Shown here one piece after another: positions 18,604-26,637 of a stretch of 44,167 nt of DNA. The DNA comes from Limnothrix sp. CACIAM 69d. GTDB lineage: Bacteria; Cyanobacteriota; Cyanobacteriia; CACIAM-69d. The stretch is taken from assembly GCA_001913845.2 (NCBI GenBank), contig MKGP02000090.1, forward strand, positions 1 to 44,167, given 5' to 3'. The notes under the pieces were generated by a model. That model worked only from the letters and a program-made list of their open reading frames with translations. It was not told the DNA's origin and did not search any database. Within the stretch, counting starts at the first letter, position 1; every line of letters starts with the position of its first letter. The position numbers and the translations under genes are program-made.

Positions 18604-21090
18604 CTAACTCACGGCAGCCACAGCCTGGGAGAGGGCCGGGCTGGGAATGTCTTGATGAATCGGGATTTCGATGTGAAATGCCGTGCCACGTCCCACCTGC
18701 GAATCAAACCAGAGCCGACCTCGATGGGTTTGATGAATGACTTGGTGACTGATTGAAAGCCCCAAACCCGTACCTTTGCCCACGGGTTTTGAAGTCACAA
18801 AAGAATTGAAAACCTGCCCCTGCAAATGTTCAGGAATACCACTGCCGTTATCGGCGATCGTGATCCGAATCAGTCGTCCTTCACAGAGGCGCGTTTGAAT
18901 CCGAATAATGCCAGGATTTTCCCGAATTTCATCAAAAGTCCAACCCAATTGGGATTCCTCGATCGCGTCGATCGCGTTGCTCAACAGGTTCATGAATACC
19001 TGATTCAGGGGCCCTAAACAACATTCCACCAAGGGCAAGTCCGCATATTCTCGCAACACCTGAATTTCCGGCCGCTCGCTGGAAGCCTTAATGCGATGGT
19101 TCAAGATAATTAAGGTGCTGTCGAGGCCCTCATGGATATTGGTGACCTGAAAATCGTTGTCATTGGCTCGCGAGAAGGATCGGAGCGATCGCACGATATC
19201 TCGCACACGCTCGGATCCCAACCGCATCGATCGCACCATTTGGGTCAAATCATCTAACAGAAAATCAGGATCAACTTCCTCTAACACCTCTTGCAACTCT
19301 TCTGGCACTTCGGGAAAGTAATGTTGATAGCTGCGAATGATGCGGCCCAAATCCTGAACATAGTGGCCCAGGTGTTCCACGTTGCCGGAAATAAAGCTAA
19401 TGGGATTATTAATTTCGTGGGCTACCCCTGCCAACATTTGCCCAACCGCCGCCATTTTTTCGCTTTGAATCACCTGAAGTTGGGTATCTTTCAGTTGATT
19501 CAGGGTATTTTGCAAAGAGCTAAGTGAGGTTTCCAATTGCCGATACATGGCTTGGAAAGCATCTTGCAAAATATCAATCTCATCGAGTCCCAGGGTGGGA
19601 TCAATCGCAGTGGCAGACTTGGTTGCTAAGGCTGCGGAAGGGTCGATCGCCCCCACCTCGTCCGATCCCGCGCCGGGAAAGGGCGGGGCTGCGCTGGCTA
19701 AGGTAGCCATAGAGGCGATCGGCTCGGGTGATCGCGCCGACTCCGGCCCCTTGGGGTTGCTGGGGATGCCACCCGCCGGGGGCGATGTTTGCTCTTCATT
19801 GGTAATTCCACTGGAAAGCAGCGCCATTTGGCTGCTGTGAACCAGTTCCCGACAGCCATTAATCATGGGCTTCAAGCGCTGATTCAACCGGTGTACGAAA
19901 AACCAAATGCTGCCCAACAGCACCAAACTGGCCACCAAGCTGGTTCCCAAGGCCGTTTGGAAAATGGGGGCAAACAGTCGGCGGCGCGGCACCACCGCCA
20001 CCATCATCCAGTCCGTCCCCGCGATCGGGCGATAGGCCAAAAACTCAGCGGGAGTGGTCCGAAAGCCCAACCGAGATTGGCGAATTTTGGGCCAAATCCG
20101 TTCCAAGGAGGGAATTTTCTGGTAGCTCGATAGGCCCGTGGCCCGCTGCGGATCCGGTGGATAGGCCAGCAGTTCCCCCTCATAACTCAGCAGCACGAAA
20201 TAGCCATCCTGTCCCAGCACCGGCCGCGCCAAACGTTCACTGAGATTGGTGATGTCAATATCCACCACCGTGGATCCCACCTTATGGCGATCGCGACTGC
20301 GCACCGGACTCAGCAGCGTCACCAGCACCTGTTGATTCCAGCGGTAGGGCTTGAGCCACCGTGGCTCCGCCGCACTTGCTTCCTTGGGGGACACCAGGCG
20401 GGCTTCCGAAGGGGTAAGCCGCTCCGTCAGGGATTCGGCGCGATCGAGCTGGGCCAAGCGATCGGGGGTTGAAGGTGTGGCCGTGGGCGATGGCGTTGAA
20501 GGGGGAATACCATCGCGGATCAACACATAGGGCGGAGCCAACCGCTTATGAATCATGCTTGGCTCCGAAAAAGCGGTTTTTGGTTCCGACACCGTGGATC
20601 GGGGGCTAGTGGGCGTGGGCTGCGATCGCCCCAGTTCCGAAACCCGGTTTACCAACCGCTGCGGCACGATCGAATAATACGGATCGAACTGCTCCCGGCT
20701 CTTCAGCAGGGCAAACGGTTCCTGTTGCAACCCCAAACCCGCCACCAGAGGCGGCCGGTTTTTCAGAAATTCCAAAATAATCTGTTCACAACTTTGGGCG
20801 ATCGCCGCCTCATCCTGGCCCAGTCGGCTGACCTCATAGACAGCAACCCCGAACCCATCCGCAAATTCTTCCACCTGCTTCAGATCGCTTTCGAGGCCTT
20901 GCACCTCAATCCTCAGGGTTTTTTGAATTTCATCAACCGTCTGATCCTTCAGTAGGTTGTAAGTAATCCCAGTCATGATGCCCAGCGTTGACAAAATGCC
21001 CAGCATCGTCCACAAGAGCATCTGAGCACCAATGGAAGAAAGCCTCGTGGCCTTCAGAATCAGTAGCAGTTCAAAGACGCGATGTCTCAT
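18604..21090 (-). CDS. Sensor histidine kinase with periplasmic sensor and long linker
   Basis: This is an 828-residue kinase starting at ATG 21090. TM1 is at about 21-47. A large extracytoplasmic region of about 330 residues follows and includes a Cache-like part (VDIDITNLSERLARPVLGQDG, then a strand YFVLLSYEGELLAYP) and a Pro/Ser/Thr-rich insert (about 165-215). TM2 is at about 378-402. A cytoplasmic Pro/Ala-rich linker and a coiled coil lead to the kinase core with AGVAHEINNPIS (His near 557), NQVFMNLLSNAIDAIEE, DNGSGI and GKGTGLGLSI. The core is closely related to that of the REC-kinase at 12963-14243. No receiver is attached. The OmpR-type regulator at 22488-23210 is the nearest candidate partner. 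Confidence 0.9.
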   Translation of the reverse strand: MRHRVFELLLILKATRLSSIGAQMLLWTMLGILSTLGIMTGITYNLLKDQTVDEIQKTLRIEVQGLESDLKQVEEFADGFGVAVYEVSRLGQDEAAIAQSCEQIILEFLKNRPPLVAGLGLQQEPFALLKSREQFDPYYSIVPQRLVNRVSELGRSQPTPTSPRSTVSEPKTAFSEPSMIHKRLAPPYVLIRDGIPPSTPSPTATPSTPDRLAQLDRAESLTERLTPSEARLVSPKEASAAEPRWLKPYRWNQQVLVTLLSPVRSRDRHKVGSTVVDIDITNLSERLARPVLGQDGYFVLLSYEGELLAYPPDPQRATGLSSYQKIPSLERIWPKIRQSRLGFRTTPAEFLAYRPIAGTDWMMVAVVPRRRLFAPIFQTALGTSLVASLVLLGSIWFFVHRLNQRLKPMINGCRELVHSSQMALLSSGITNEEQTSPPAGGIPSNPKGPESARSPEPIASMATLASAAPPFPGAGSDEVGAIDPSAALATKSATAIDPTLGLDEIDILQDAFQAMYRQLETSLSSLQNTLNQLKDTQLQVIQSEKMAAVGQMLAGVAHEINNPISFISGNVEHLGHYVQDLGRIIRSYQHYFPEVPEELQEVLEEVDPDFLLDDLTQMVRSMRLGSERVRDIVRSLRSFSRANDNDFQVTNIHEGLDSTLIILNHRIKASSERPEIQVLREYADLPLVECCLGPLNQVFMNLLSNAIDAIEESQLGWTFDEIRENPGIIRIQTRLCEGRLIRITIADNGSGIPEHLQGQVFNSFVTSKPVGKGTGLGLSISHQVIHQTHRGRLWFDSQVGRGTAFHIEIPIHQDIPSPALSQAVAAVS

Positions 21091-21954
21091 GTGGTCAAGA
21101 GGGGGTGAAGACGCGATGCTGATTGGTCAATGGCATGACCATCACTGCAAAACTAGGTAATCTCGGGGTGCGATGGCATTACAATGCCTCGGCTCTCTCG
21201 ACAACTACATATTTCCTATATCTCAATCGAACTTTGCAGATTCGGGAAACTTCAGAACTTTCTAATCCATTTCATCCTAATGACCTCATCCTGATGACGG
21301 ACTTTTGATGAAATTTCGGCTAAATCTGCCCTGAAAAATGCATCTTTGGCGACAATTAGCGACAAAATGGGTCATGGGCAACTGAATGATAAACCCAATG
21401 ATTTAGGTTTCTTCTCGATTGCCATTGTGAAGGGTGACGTAATAATGGTCAGAACAGAAATTACCTGATGCTAATTCGCTAGGCCTTTCTGAAAATCGAC
21501 TAAAAACAAAAAGAATTTATGAGAAATGATCGTATTTGTGAATCATTTCTTAAATTAATCGTCTTTGAAATTAGTCATTTTTGAAATTATTGGTTCACTC
21601 TGAATTTACTCCTAAATTTACTCCTCATCAGACTTCCTCAAGATTGAAAAATTGATCTTGAAGATTGGTGCAGTTGACTGTTGCCTGAAAACTACCGAGT
21701 TAGGGCATTAGTTAAACGGTCTGGAATGCACCCATGGGGAGTAGAAAGGCTAATTTGATTTATCCAAAATTCCCCTTAGCTTAGGAGATCACTTGGCCTG
21801 ATCTTGTATTCAAGACTACCGTATCCCAATGATGATGCTCGGGATTGGCCCCCCAGGTTTCACAAGGTCTTGCGCGAAGGATGTCTGCAAAGCCAGAGTT
21901 GACGGTGAGAAAACGGGCTACCTTCGCCGATTCAACTTCGCTGATTTAACATTA

Positions 21955-22126
21955 GACCTCTTGCATCAATCAAAACCCTCACCCTAAATCCCTCTCCCAA
22001 GTCGGGAGAGGGACTTGACAACCAACAACAAAATCGTCGCTATTCCCGATTTCTGGCTCCCCTGCGCCCTCCTGGGGAGAAGGGGTTGGGGGATGAGAGC
22101 TGTGAGCTGATTCGCGCAAGAGGTCT
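21955..22126. mobile_element. MITE-like element, family C (AGACCTCTTGC ends)
   Basis: AGACCTCTTGCATCAATC begins at 21955, and the inverted counterpart GATTCGCGCAAGAGGTCT ends at 22126, giving ends of about 18 bp that are identical over the first 11. ATT flanks both sides, a possible 3-bp target duplication. Inside is a hairpin CCCTCTCCC / GGGAGAGGG (about 21990-22012) and a C/G-rich stretch, which on the minus strand give an open frame rich in Pro/Ser that is not a real gene. The length and non-coding content fit a MITE moved by an IS5-like transposase. Confidence 0.7.
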
Positions 22127-22210
22127 ATTGACGATTTGGTTTTGCAGTCCCGATCGACCGCCCGATCGACCGCCCCAGCATTTTCCTCTGAGCGCCCTTG
22201 GTCATTCTGA

Positions 22211-22342
22211 GAGGGTGTCTGAAAAGCCAAAATTGCTACTCTGTACGCCCCAGGGATCGATGTAGACAAGGGGCTTAAGCCCCTTGCCCCGACGGCTACT
22301 AGCCCTTTGGCAAATCCCCCAAGTTACTGCGCAGGCATCCTC
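22211..22342. mobile_element. MITE-like element, family A, tandem copy 1
   Basis: A 132-bp element starts GAGGGTGTCTG and ends GCATCCTC, followed by TTA. It contains the perfect palindrome CAAGGGGCTTAAGCCCCTTG at 22267-22286. It is nearly identical to the next copy (22346-22477); I see two substitutions, C/T in CCCCGACGG versus CCCCGATGG and C/T in TAGCCC versus TAGTCC. It has no coding capacity. Confidence 0.85.
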
Positions 22343-22345
22343 TTA

Positions 22346-22477
22346 GAGGGTGTCTGAAAAGCCAAAATTGCTACTCTGTACGCCCCAGGGATCGATGTAG
22401 ACAAGGGGCTTAAGCCCCTTGCCCCGATGGCTACTAGTCCCTTGGCAAATCCCCCAAGTTACTGCGCAGGCATCCTC
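22346..22477. mobile_element. MITE-like element, family A, tandem copy 2
   Basis: This is the second 132-bp copy, at a 135-bp period (132 bp plus a shared TTA). TTA occurs at 22343-22345 and 22478-22480, so it is bounded by a perfect 3-bp repeat. The palindrome CAAGGGGCTTAAGCCCCTTG recurs at 22402-22421. It ends 10 bp before the stop codon of the regulator gene, so its hairpin may act as that gene's 3' end. Confidence 0.85.
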
Positions 22478-22487
22478 TTAGAGCACC

Positions 22488-23210
22488 CTATTGAGCCGAT
22501 GGTGCAGCATCGGGAGGATTAAATCGATAACCAACCCCGCGCACCGTTTGGATAATTTGGGTTTTCGCGCCTGCACTTTCCATCTTTTTGCGAATTTGAC
22601 CAATGTGGACATCAACAACCCGCTGGTCGCCCACATAGTCGTAATCCCAAACTCTTTGCAAAAGTTCTTGGCGATTCCAGACCCGCCCTGGATGATTAGC
22701 CAAAAAATGCAAAATATTGAACTCTAAGGCCGTTAGGGTAATTAATTGATCATCAAGGGTGACTTCGTGGCGTTCCGGATCGATGATTAAGCTGCCAAAA
22801 TTAAGGGAAGGTTGCGGTAAATCACGTGGAGAATTGCCCCGGCCCCGCTTCAGGATGGCACTAACGCGCACCCCTAATTCCATCAAGCTAAAGGGTTTTG
22901 TCAGGTAATCATCTGCCCCTTGGCGAAACCCTTTAATTTTATCGGCTTCATCGGAACGACTGGTGAGCATCAAAACGTAGACACCCGTTTTGGCTTGCAT
23001 TTCCCGACACAGTTCGTACCCCGTTGCATCCGGTAGATTGACATCCAAAATCACCAGATCGGGTTGAAACTTTTCAAAGAGCGCTAAGGCCGTCTTCCCG
23101 TCAGGAGCCGACTCCATTTGATATTGCTGCTTGCTTAAGAAGCGATGGATCAACTTTCGGATCGCTGGATCGTCATCCACAACCAGCAGCTTTGGAGGCG
23201 TGTCAGTCAT
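22488..23210 (-). CDS. OmpR/PhoB-family response regulator
   Basis: This is 240 residues. The receiver has the acidic pair in VVDDDP (11-15), phospho-acceptor Asp56 in VILDVNLPD, the switch threonine/serine in MLTSRSDEADK, and Lys105 in YLTKPFS. The DNA-binding winged helix covers about 130-230 (LNFGSLIIDPERHEV, LTALEFNILHFLANHPGRVW, VVDVHIGQIRKKME, VRGVGYRF), which is full length for the family. It therefore binds DNA, probably at tandem sites, once phosphorylated. It resembles cyanobacterial regulators of this class, but I cannot assign a symbol. Four TTGTCCAA boxes lie 153-210 bp upstream and could be its own or another regulator's operator. The kinase at 18604-21090 is a possible partner. 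Confidence 0.93.
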   Translation of the reverse strand: MTDTPPKLLVVDDDPAIRKLIHRFLSKQQYQMESAPDGKTALALFEKFQPDLVILDVNLPDATGYELCREMQAKTGVYVLMLTSRSDEADKIKGFRQGADDYLTKPFSLMELGVRVSAILKRGRGNSPRDLPQPSLNFGSLIIDPERHEVTLDDQLITLTALEFNILHFLANHPGRVWNRQELLQRVWDYDYVGDQRVVDVHIGQIRKKMESAGAKTQIIQTVRGVGYRFNPPDAAPSAQ

Positions 23211-23316
23211 CGCTTTGAAGCCAAGATAATCGGCAGAGAAATATTATGGGGCCATTGGGGGTGCGACGGTCATCGCGGGGTGGAGATTTGGGTAGCTGTG
23301 ATGAACCCAAATAAAT

Positions 23317-23339
23317 AGGGGCTGCTCAATTGTGCCCCT
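23317..23339. repeat. Small hairpin upstream of the response regulator
   Basis: AGGGGC (23317-23322) and GCCCCT (23334-23339) form a 6-bp stem with an 11-base loop, followed by TTTC on the plus strand. It could lie in the regulator's 5' leader (minus strand) or be a weak terminator. The evidence is thin. Confidence 0.3.
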
Positions 23340-23362
23340 TTCACTCAATCAGGTGCAAATCG

Positions 23363-23420
23363 TTGTCCAACGATCGAACTAAAATTTGTCCAAATTTGTC
23401 CAAGTAGGATGATTGTCCAA
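23363..23420. promoter_or_regulatory. Cluster of four TTGTCCAA boxes
   Basis: Exact copies of TTGTCCAA lie at 23363-23370, 23386-23393, 23396-23403 and 23413-23420, all in the same orientation. The middle pair is one helical turn apart (10 bp). Direct repeats with this spacing are how OmpR/PhoB dimers bind. The cluster lies upstream of the response-regulator gene, so autoregulation is possible. The role is inferred from arrangement only. Confidence 0.5.
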
Positions 23421-24033
23421 ATCATTTGCGGGGCTAATTGGGGTTGCACGCCAGTTTATTGACCCTTTCTACGGGGATCGGGGATCAACCGGATGTGACC
23501 AAACGCATTTCTAGCGCATTTGGGCGCTTGATTGCTTGCGGGAGAGTGTTTAGGAAAGTTTTGGACAGTGGGCTGCATGTTATTGCGCGTATTCTATCAA
23601 ACCGGCACTATTTCACTAACGGTTGTGGCGATTCGCTTCTGGCAAACTGATGATTGGCAGTTGATAGTCCATTATCCCAAACCCTTGGGGGCTGACTGGT
23701 GCAAGGTTTTGGTCTCAGGATCCGACTTGTCTGGCGCAGCGGGCAGAGTCCCATGGAGCCGGATAGATCCAGTCGATCCGACTGAAGATTCGGCTGATCT
23801 GGCGCAAGGCTTGGGGGGCAGGGACTGGCTCAATGATGAGGACTTGTTGCCAATCCGAACTGCTCAGGTGTCGGTTGCTTAGAATTTAGACTAGATTTAA
23901 ATAGTGTTTTCACGGTATTAGGGCGATCGCCAAGTGCCGCGATCATGCAGTGATCACCAAACAGTACTGAACAGATAGCGTCGAAGGCGCTGTTTCACTC
24001 GATCGCCGCCAAGAGACTAGCCCCACCCAACGC
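23421..24033. other. Intergenic region without a supported gene
   Basis: About 600 bp separates the TTGTCCAA cluster from the CPP1-like gene. A plus-strand frame (ATG 23577 to 23882, about 101 codons, with a longer TTG start at 23532) exists, but I find no domain, no ribosome-binding site and no convincing composition, so I do not call it. A HIP1 octamer GCGATCGC is at 23923-23930. The promoter of the next gene should be near its 3' end. Confidence 0.5.
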
Positions 24034-24654
24034 ATGAGCAACCCGAACCCCTACGAACAGCTTGGCGTGACCGAGGATGCGTCTTTTGATGAAATTCAAT
24101 CGGCGCGCAATCGGCTCCTCAAGGAACATGAAACAGACCGCCAACGGATGGAAGCGGTTGAGATGGCCTATGACGCAGTGTTGATGGATCGGCTGCGGCT
24201 GCGGCAGGAGGGACGAATTAAAGTCCCTGATCGAATCCGGTTTGCGGAACAGGACGATCGCCCCGCGCCGGCCGCTCCCCAACCCAGTCAACCGCCGCAA
24301 CTGCCCAATTGGTTAGCGGGGTCGATCGATCAGCCCACCCGTACCGATTGGATCCAGGCCGGCGGCACGTTTTCGGTGCTGTTGGTGCTGGGGTTGTTAA
24401 ATCCTGGCGGTGATGGAGCGTTGCTGCAATTGGTACTGGCGATCGGGGCAGGGGCCAGCTTGTTTTTCCTTAATCGCAAGGAACGACGTTTTGGCCGAGC
24501 GGTGTTGTTGACGCTGCTGGGGCTGATTGGCGGTCTGATTGTGGGTTCGTTGATCACGGGTCTGATTCCGCCTGTGGTTGGCCTGCGCACGGAACAGTTG
24601 GTGGCAGTGGTGACGCTGATTACCCTTTGGCTCACCAGTTGCTTGTTGCGGTAA
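24034..24654 (+). CDS. CPP1-like (DUF3353) J-like membrane protein
   Basis: This is 206 residues. The N-terminal J-domain-like region NPYEQLGVTEDASFDEIQSA (about 4-23) and the following helix resemble DnaJ but lack the HPD motif, as in CPP1-like proteins. A Pro/Ala-rich linker (about 75-95) follows, then three or four hydrophobic helices (about 108-205). Plant CPP1 (chaperone-like protein of POR1) stabilises protochlorophyllide oxidoreductase at plastid membranes; cyanobacterial members are less studied, so a role in pigment-enzyme stability or membrane biogenesis is inference from the family. The gene stands alone on the plus strand and ends in front of a shared hairpin terminator. Confidence 0.85.
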   Translation: MSNPNPYEQLGVTEDASFDEIQSARNRLLKEHETDRQRMEAVEMAYDAVLMDRLRLRQEGRIKVPDRIRFAEQDDRPAPAAPQPSQPPQLPNWLAGSIDQPTRTDWIQAGGTFSVLLVLGLLNPGGDGALLQLVLAIGAGASLFFLNRKERRFGRAVLLTLLGLIGGLIVGSLITGLIPPVVGLRTEQLVAVVTLITLWLTSCLLR

Positions 24655-24755
24655 GCAGGGCGATCGTCATTGCCAGCAAAGTTCAAGACTTAAGGTTAAA
24701 GACTCAAGATTCAAGAGCAAACGGCAAAACGCGAGAGCCAAAACTTGAAAGTCAA

Positions 24756-24798
24756 AAATGCCCAGCGATCAACGGTTGTGCTTGATCGCTGGGCATTT
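24756..24798. terminator. Bidirectional terminator with a perfect 17-bp stem
   Basis: AAATGCCCAGCGATCAA (24756-24772) and its exact complement (24782-24798) form a 17-bp stem with a 9-base loop. The stem lies between two convergent genes, the CPP1-like gene and the PPC protease. On the minus strand the stem ends in a T-rich stretch, suited to terminating the protease transcript. The plus strand has a shorter TTT, so termination there may be weaker. Confidence 0.85.
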
Positions 24799-24843
24799 CG
24801 CTGTTCAGAAGGGCTGGTTGCTGGTTAATTCACGGAAGATTCC

Positions 24844-26388
24844 CTAGTTGCTAACCTCGCGCACTGTGAGTTGATAGCGTCCTCGCCCTTGGGGATCGTA
24901 GGCATTGACGATGATCCGGTAGGTTCCGGTGCTGGGCAACTGCACCACGAGGGCAGCGTTGGTGTTGGTGTCGCTGATGTCGTCGGCATCGGCCAGTTTT
25001 TCATCTTGGGGATCCGCCACCATCAGGTAGGGATCAAAGTCATTGCTCTCCAGCAGGATTTCAATTCGTTGGCCGGCCCGCCCATTGAATCGATATTCCT
25101 GGTAGGGGCTGTTGTCGGATTGCAGACGGGGCGAACTGGCGGTCAGGCTGCCGGCATCTTGCAGGATGAGGGAGCCGGCCTGTGTACCAGGTTGTGTGCC
25201 GGGCTGCGTACCGGGGTTGGTGGCGGCGGGGCCACCCGATCGCGCCCGCAGGGTATAGCGTCCTTGTTGGTTGGTGGCGGCGGTGTTCACAAACACAGTG
25301 TACAGACCGCTGCTGGGCAGGGTGGCGGTGATGCGAGCGTTGGTTTGGCCGCCGCTGTCGTCGTCCTGGGCGAGTTCTTCTCCTTCGGGATTGAGGACGA
25401 TCAGGTAAGCATCGAAGTCGCCGCTGGCCAGGTCGATCGTAACTTGGTTACCGGCTTCGCCCGTGAAGGTGTAGATGTCGTAGAGGGTTTGGTCTTGGCT
25501 CAAAACCCGATCGCCCTCGGCCAATTCGCCGGCCAGGGGCTGATTATTCAGAGCCAGGGTGGTGACGGGGATGGAGGGGCGCAAATCTCCCGATCGCGCC
25601 TTGGCCAGGAAGTCCAACACGCGATCGGTGGAGATGGCGAAGCCAATGCCAATGTTGCCACCGCCGTCGCGATCGACATAGATCGAAGTGTTGACCCCAA
25701 TCAGTTGCCCTTTGCTGTTGAGGAGTGGGCCGCCGGAGTTGCCGGGGTTGATGGCCGCGTCGGTTTGAATTAGCCCTTCAATGTTGTCCAGGCGGCTGAC
25801 AATGCCCACGGTGAAGGTGTTTTGGAACTTACCGAAGGGATTCCCGATCGCGAAGGCTCGCTGCCCCACTTCCACGGAACCGGGCGGCGCAATGGGCACC
25901 ACCGGCAACCCACTTGCCCCCCGCAGCTTCAGCATGGCGAGGTCTAGGCTGCCTTCCGCAAAGCCCAAAATATCCGCCTCAAATTTTTGGCCATCGGCCA
26001 AGACGACGGTAACAGGGCTGGTGGCATCGTCTACCACATGGGCGTTGGTCAGAATCAGGCCATCGGCGCTGACGATGCTGCCGCTGCCGGTGCTACTGCT
26101 GGTTTCGATCGAGACAACGGCGGGGCTGGCAGTCCGATAAACCCGCACGTTCACCTCTTCATCGCTGTTGCCTTGGGCCCGGTGACCGGGAACAGTTGGG
26201 CGCACTTGCTCGATCGACTCGTTCGCCGGGCCCAGCCGTCCTGGATTGGGGGGCATTTGCCGCGCTGCGACGGGACTGGCCGCCCAACCAATGGAGCCGA
26301 TCGAGAGGAGGATTGTTCCTCCCAGGCCCCATAGGGAATGGGGAAGCCGGTATGGCGGCATAGGCTGCGATCGCGGATTGATACTCAT
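24844..26388 (-). CDS. Secreted trypsin-like (HtrA-type) serine protease with two PPC domains
   Basis: This is 514 residues from ATG 26388, chosen because it has AGAAGGG upstream and opens a signal peptide (about 15-43, ending near SPVAARQ); a GTG at 26418 would add ten. The S1C protease domain shows TNAHVVDD (His117), SLDLAML (Asp149) and NPGNSGGPLL (Ser218), a complete triad. Instead of PDZ domains it has two pre-peptidase C-terminal-like domains of about 110 residues (about 285-390 and 405-510), each with the DFDAYL or NDFDPYL phrase, a DD pair and a final TGxYRI or SGLYTV strand. They are joined by GTQPGTQPGTQ repeats. It probably acts in the periplasm or outside the cell; PPC domains may aid binding or secretion. 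Confidence 0.9.
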   Translation of the reverse strand: MSINPRSQPMPPYRLPHSLWGLGGTILLSIGSIGWAASPVAARQMPPNPGRLGPANESIEQVRPTVPGHRAQGNSDEEVNVRVYRTASPAVVSIETSSSTGSGSIVSADGLILTNAHVVDDATSPVTVVLADGQKFEADILGFAEGSLDLAMLKLRGASGLPVVPIAPPGSVEVGQRAFAIGNPFGKFQNTFTVGIVSRLDNIEGLIQTDAAINPGNSGGPLLNSKGQLIGVNTSIYVDRDGGGNIGIGFAISTDRVLDFLAKARSGDLRPSIPVTTLALNNQPLAGELAEGDRVLSQDQTLYDIYTFTGEAGNQVTIDLASGDFDAYLIVLNPEGEELAQDDDSGGQTNARITATLPSSGLYTVFVNTAATNQQGRYTLRARSGGPAATNPGTQPGTQPGTQAGSLILQDAGSLTASSPRLQSDNSPYQEYRFNGRAGQRIEILLESNDFDPYLMVADPQDEKLADADDISDTNTNAALVVQLPSTGTYRIIVNAYDPQGRGRYQLTVREVSN

Positions 26389-26411
26389 GGCCCCAAACCC
26401 TTCTGCAACGA

Positions 26412-26452
26412 TGGTCACAATATGGTCACAACAAAACTGGTCACAACAAAAC
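26412..26452. promoter_or_regulatory. 15-bp tandem repeats at the protease promoter
   Basis: TGGTCACAACAAAAC occurs twice in tandem (26423-26437 and 26438-26452), with a third partial copy TGGTCACAA at 26412-26420, just before the protease start on the minus strand. Read on that strand each unit is TTGTGACC preceded by an A/T run. Such an array may be a repressor or activator site, or simple slipped-strand expansion. No known regulator is assigned. Confidence 0.4.
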
Positions 26453-26637
26453 CGCCAGCGCCGGGCCCCGCTGGTGGGTGCGCTGGCGTTGGCATTGTAC
26501 TTTTCTTGAACTTAGCAGACCGATCGGGAGATACCGATGCGATCGCAGACAAATCCTGTCTTGGTTCAGGTCTTAGCGGCTAGCTAGATTAGCGGTTGGA
26601 AGCTGAAAAACGTGAGGTGAATCAACTGAAAATCCAA

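Larger units (their letters stand above)
21091..22487. other. Intergenic region carrying MITE-like elements
   Basis: About 1.4 kb lies between the regulator (22488-23210) and the kinase (18604-21090), both on the minus strand. The part from 21091 to about 21950 is AT-rich and shows no gene I can support; a 61-codon plus-strand frame at 21123-21308 has no recognisable features. The rest is occupied by one MITE-like element (21955-22126) and a tandem pair of a second kind (22211-22477). A kinase promoter presumably lies just above 21090, but I see no clear consensus. Confidence 0.6.

Noticed and set aside
21979..22269. 96-codon minus-strand frame
   Set aside because: It spans two mobile repeats; its Pro/Ser-rich sequence comes from hairpin DNA.
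22211..22480. Possible two-repeat CRISPR or long direct repeat
   Set aside because: The 132-bp copies are adjacent with only TTA between and carry inverted ends; they behave as mobile repeats.
23532..23882. Plus-strand frame of about 116 codons before the CPP1-like gene
   Set aside because: Start is TTG or a late ATG without a ribosome site, and no recognisable features are present; left as unsupported.
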